Shown here in pieces: positions 62,045-64,000 of a stretch of DNA of 64,000 nt. The translations under genes were made by a program, and so were the position numbers. This stretch comes from an uncultured Lachnospiraceae bacterium (lineage in GTDB: Bacteria > Bacillota > Clostridia > Lachnospirales > Lachnospiraceae). The DNA lies in NCBI GenBank assembly GCA_910576535.1, contig CAJTKK010000002.1:232611-296610 (forward strand), given 5' to 3'. Within the stretch, counting starts at the first letter, position 1. Every line of letters starts with the position of its first letter. Below the pieces are notes generated by a model. It was given only the letters and a program-made list of their open reading frames with translations. It was not told where the DNA came from and did not search any database.

Positions 62045-63577
62045 ATGAAATGGATCAAAAAATTATTTTATGGTATTTTGGGCTTATTGTCATTGCTTAG
62101 CTTATTTATTATACTTTGTGCTTTTCAGCCAAAACTAGCGGATCAGGTATCGGATTTTCTCTACCGGACGATGAGGAATGGGGATCATGCCGGACAGGAA
62201 AGGGGGAACCCGGACATACCGGCTCAAACAGAGGAAAATAGCGGCGTGAATAAGCATGACGGGACAGATGCCGGCTTAGGCCATCCTGTGGATAGCAGTA
62301 TGGAAACGGCAAAGGACAAGGAGCCGGATGATGGACTGGATCCAGGCCTTGTTTCCGGTTATGTGCCGCCAGAACGGTCGGATATTGATATGCCGGAAGA
62401 AGTGGCAGGCCGCAGCGGATATCTCCCGGTACAGGAAGATGTGGAAGAAATTGATGAAGAGGAAGCCGAAGAGCTTAAGCAGTTTTATACCTATGGTGAG
62501 ACGGGGGAGGGGCTAAGCTTTGATACGGATTATTATCCTTATTACGGAATGCTGACCGAAAAAGAGCAATCTCTATACCGGCAGATTTATGCCAATGCCA
62601 TGGCGGTAAACGGTATTTTTAACCCGGTAGAGGCGGTATCGCAGAGGGAGTTGCGTAATACTTTCCTGTCAGTCTTTCACGACCATCCAGAGCTGTTCTG
62701 GATGGACTGCGCGTATGGGGGGAAGTTCTCAAGAAACGGGGAGTGTGCGGAAATCTCCCTGCAGTTTAATTATTTAGTGGATAACCTGGAGAAAGCGAAG
62801 TATGAGTTTCAGGCCGCTGCAGAAGAAATTCTTGCGGGGACGCAGGGAAGCGATTATGAGAAAGAGGTATATGTGCATAATGCGCTGGCAGACCGGATAG
62901 AATATGACCTTCAGGCTCCGCTTAATCAAAGCGCATACAGTGCTTTGGTCAATGACAGGACTGTATGCGCAGGCTATGCCAGAAGCCTTCAATATCTGAT
63001 GACCCAACTGGGGATTCCCTGTTATTACTGCACAGGTTTTGCAGGCGAGAATCATGCATGGAATATTATCCGCTTAGATGATGAGTACTATAATGTGGAT
63101 GTTACCTGGGATGATACAACGCCAAATACTTATGATTATTTTAATAAAACGGATTATGATTTTGCGCCGACCCATAGAAGGGAGGATCTTTCCGTATATC
63201 TTCCACCGTGCAATGGAACAAAATACGGCAATCTGGAAAGCAATGAAATAATGGAAGGGGCAAGCGTTGATGGTAGGAGAAGTTTGGAAGATGCCGGTTT
63301 TTCGGAAGAGGATGTGTTGCATGGCCTGGAAGATTATTACAGCGACTGTTACCGCCAGATTATGGATCAGAACGGATCAGCCCAGTTTGAGAATATTGTG
63401 GACAGCGAAGAACTTTGGCTAAGCTGTTATCAGGCCTATGAAGACAATAGTTATTCCGCCGGATATATGGATGCCGTGCTGGAGGAATTGCAGGCGGAAG
63501 GGTGCGAAGTGGATATTGAGGCGGAAATCCTGCGGGACGGAAGAGTGCTTTTAAAGCACAAAATCCGCTTTTTCTGA
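62045..63577 (+). CDS. Membrane-anchored transglutaminase-like protein
   Basis: A 510-aa protein with an N-terminal membrane helix (LFYGILGLLSLLSLFIILCAF), an acidic variable linker (about 45-150), and a transglutaminase-like core. Catalytic residues can be read: Cys in RTVCAGYARSLQYLM, His in GENHAWNIIRL, Asp in YYNVDVTWDD. Secreted proteins of this type in Firmicutes act on wall peptides or other proteins by transfer or hydrolysis. It lies outside the membrane with the active domain facing the wall. A ggagg precedes the ATG. Confidence 0.85.
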   Translation: MKWIKKLFYGILGLLSLLSLFIILCAFQPKLADQVSDFLYRTMRNGDHAGQERGNPDIPAQTEENSGVNKHDGTDAGLGHPVDSSMETAKDKEPDDGLDPGLVSGYVPPERSDIDMPEEVAGRSGYLPVQEDVEEIDEEEAEELKQFYTYGETGEGLSFDTDYYPYYGMLTEKEQSLYRQIYANAMAVNGIFNPVEAVSQRELRNTFLSVFHDHPELFWMDCAYGGKFSRNGECAEISLQFNYLVDNLEKAKYEFQAAAEEILAGTQGSDYEKEVYVHNALADRIEYDLQAPLNQSAYSALVNDRTVCAGYARSLQYLMTQLGIPCYYCTGFAGENHAWNIIRLDDEYYNVDVTWDDTTPNTYDYFNKTDYDFAPTHRREDLSVYLPPCNGTKYGNLESNEIMEGASVDGRRSLEDAGFSEEDVLHGLEDYYSDCYRQIMDQNGSAQFENIVDSEELWLSCYQAYEDNSYSAGYMDAVLEELQAEGCEVDIEAEILRDGRVLLKHKIRFF

Positions 63578-63714
63578 AGAAAATGGAATTTTTTTGAAAA
63601 ATCCAGGTGAGATATGATAGGATAGGTTAAGCGTTAGCGGCAAGAATTCATGTCATAAAACTGGATAAAAGAGAAACGGAAATAAGCGGTTGCGGTAAAA
63701 GAAGGGAGATTAGA

Positions 63715-64000
63715 ATGGAAAGTATCTTAAAAAATAAATATTACTTGTATTTGACTGAATTTTTTGCTGGGATGTCTGTTATGGCGGTAGAATTGGGGGC
63801 CAGCCGTCTGCTGGCGCCATATTTCAGTTCTTCCCAAATTGTATGGACGATAATTATCGGAACGATTATGATAGCCATGGCGCTTGGGAATATCTGGGGC
63901 GGAAGAAGCGCGGATAAAAACCCTGACCCGGACAGGCTATATATGAGATTGATTATCGCAGCGCTGTGGATTGCGGCGATTCCGGTAGTTGGAAAATATA
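63715..64000 (+). CDS. Membrane spermidine-synthase-like protein, 5' part
   Basis: ATG 63715, behind gaagggaga, opens a frame that runs off the window end. The first 95 residues read MESILKNKYYLYLTEFFAGMS... with helices (MAVELGASRLLAPYF, IVWTIIIGTIMIAMALGNI) and GGRSADKNPDPDRLYM. This is the start of the membrane domain found fused to spermidine-synthase-like proteins (FAGMSVMAVELGASRLLAP). The catalytic part is beyond 64000, so activity cannot be judged. Confidence 0.75.
   Translation, partial: MESILKNKYYLYLTEFFAGMSVMAVELGASRLLAPYFSSSQIVWTIIIGTIMIAMALGNIWGGRSADKNPDPDRLYMRLIIAALWIAAIPVVGKY

Overview
The window reads as chromosome of a spore-forming, low-GC, anaerobic Firmicute of the Lachnospiraceae type. 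The support is family-level gene content and order: GerW/YtfJ beside a DUF2953 protein, a YlbJ-type spore membrane protein, NusG domain II plus Gx transporter, Asp23-YloV-RecG, a short zinc-type L28, MetH without an activation domain, and an archaeal/clostridial-type LeuCD. I have not assigned genus or species.

Layout. (1) 1-3.6 kb is a scrap yard: a broken sigma-factor fragment, a lipoprotein with three Cys/Trp repeats, a frameshifted small gene, an ORF split by a 193-bp palindromic MITE with a 10-bp target duplication, and a degraded XRE regulator. (2) 3.6-16.4 kb is the accessory highlight, a visibly AT-rich operon set for a cysteine-rich ribosomally made, modified peptide (RiPP). It has an AgrA/AgrC-like two-component pair, a radical SAM/SPASM maturase, two clostridial peptide-maturation proteins (TIGR04066-like and acyl-carrier-related), a DUF6034-like lipoprotein, a two-permease ABC system with ATPase, a 55-aa precursor with a CxCxCxCxxC core, a minimal subtilase and an ABC exporter. 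A 52-bp terminator-containing repeat lies on each side, 14.0 kb apart in the same orientation. (3) 16.6-34 kb carries a chemoreceptor, metH, ilvB with two tandem small-subunit genes, ilvC, two large hybrid histidine kinases, an HD-GYP response regulator, then leuC-leuD. (4) 34-64 kb is core housekeeping: TPR and DUF4037 proteins, NusG-II, Gx transporter, ruvAB, zapA, a U32 peptidase-family protein, an FtsW-PBP pair, sporulation genes, rpmB (reverse), asp23, a YloV/FakA-like protein, recG, degV, a type IIA topoisomerase pair, rsmD, coaD, an amidase, ylbJ (reverse), a pseudouridine synthase, a transglutaminase, and the start of a membrane spermidine-synthase-like gene cut by the window end.

How the parts work together. 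In the peptide island the two-component pair probably senses a signal and switches on production. The radical SAM protein and its two partners would modify the Cys-rich core, the subtilase would remove the leader, the half-transporter exporter would secrete the product, and the two-permease ABC plus lipoprotein are the natural candidates for self-protection. The BCAA genes make acetolactate, dihydroxy acid and isopropylmalate intermediates; ilvD, leuA, leuB and ilvE are not in the window. The kinases and the HD-GYP protein lie between the ilv and leu halves of that block, and leuC begins 17 bp after the HD-GYP gene, so sensing and BCAA synthesis may share transcripts.

I saw no rRNA, tRNA, CRISPR array or recognisable riboswitch. 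All family names come from reading motifs and gene context; no database search was run.
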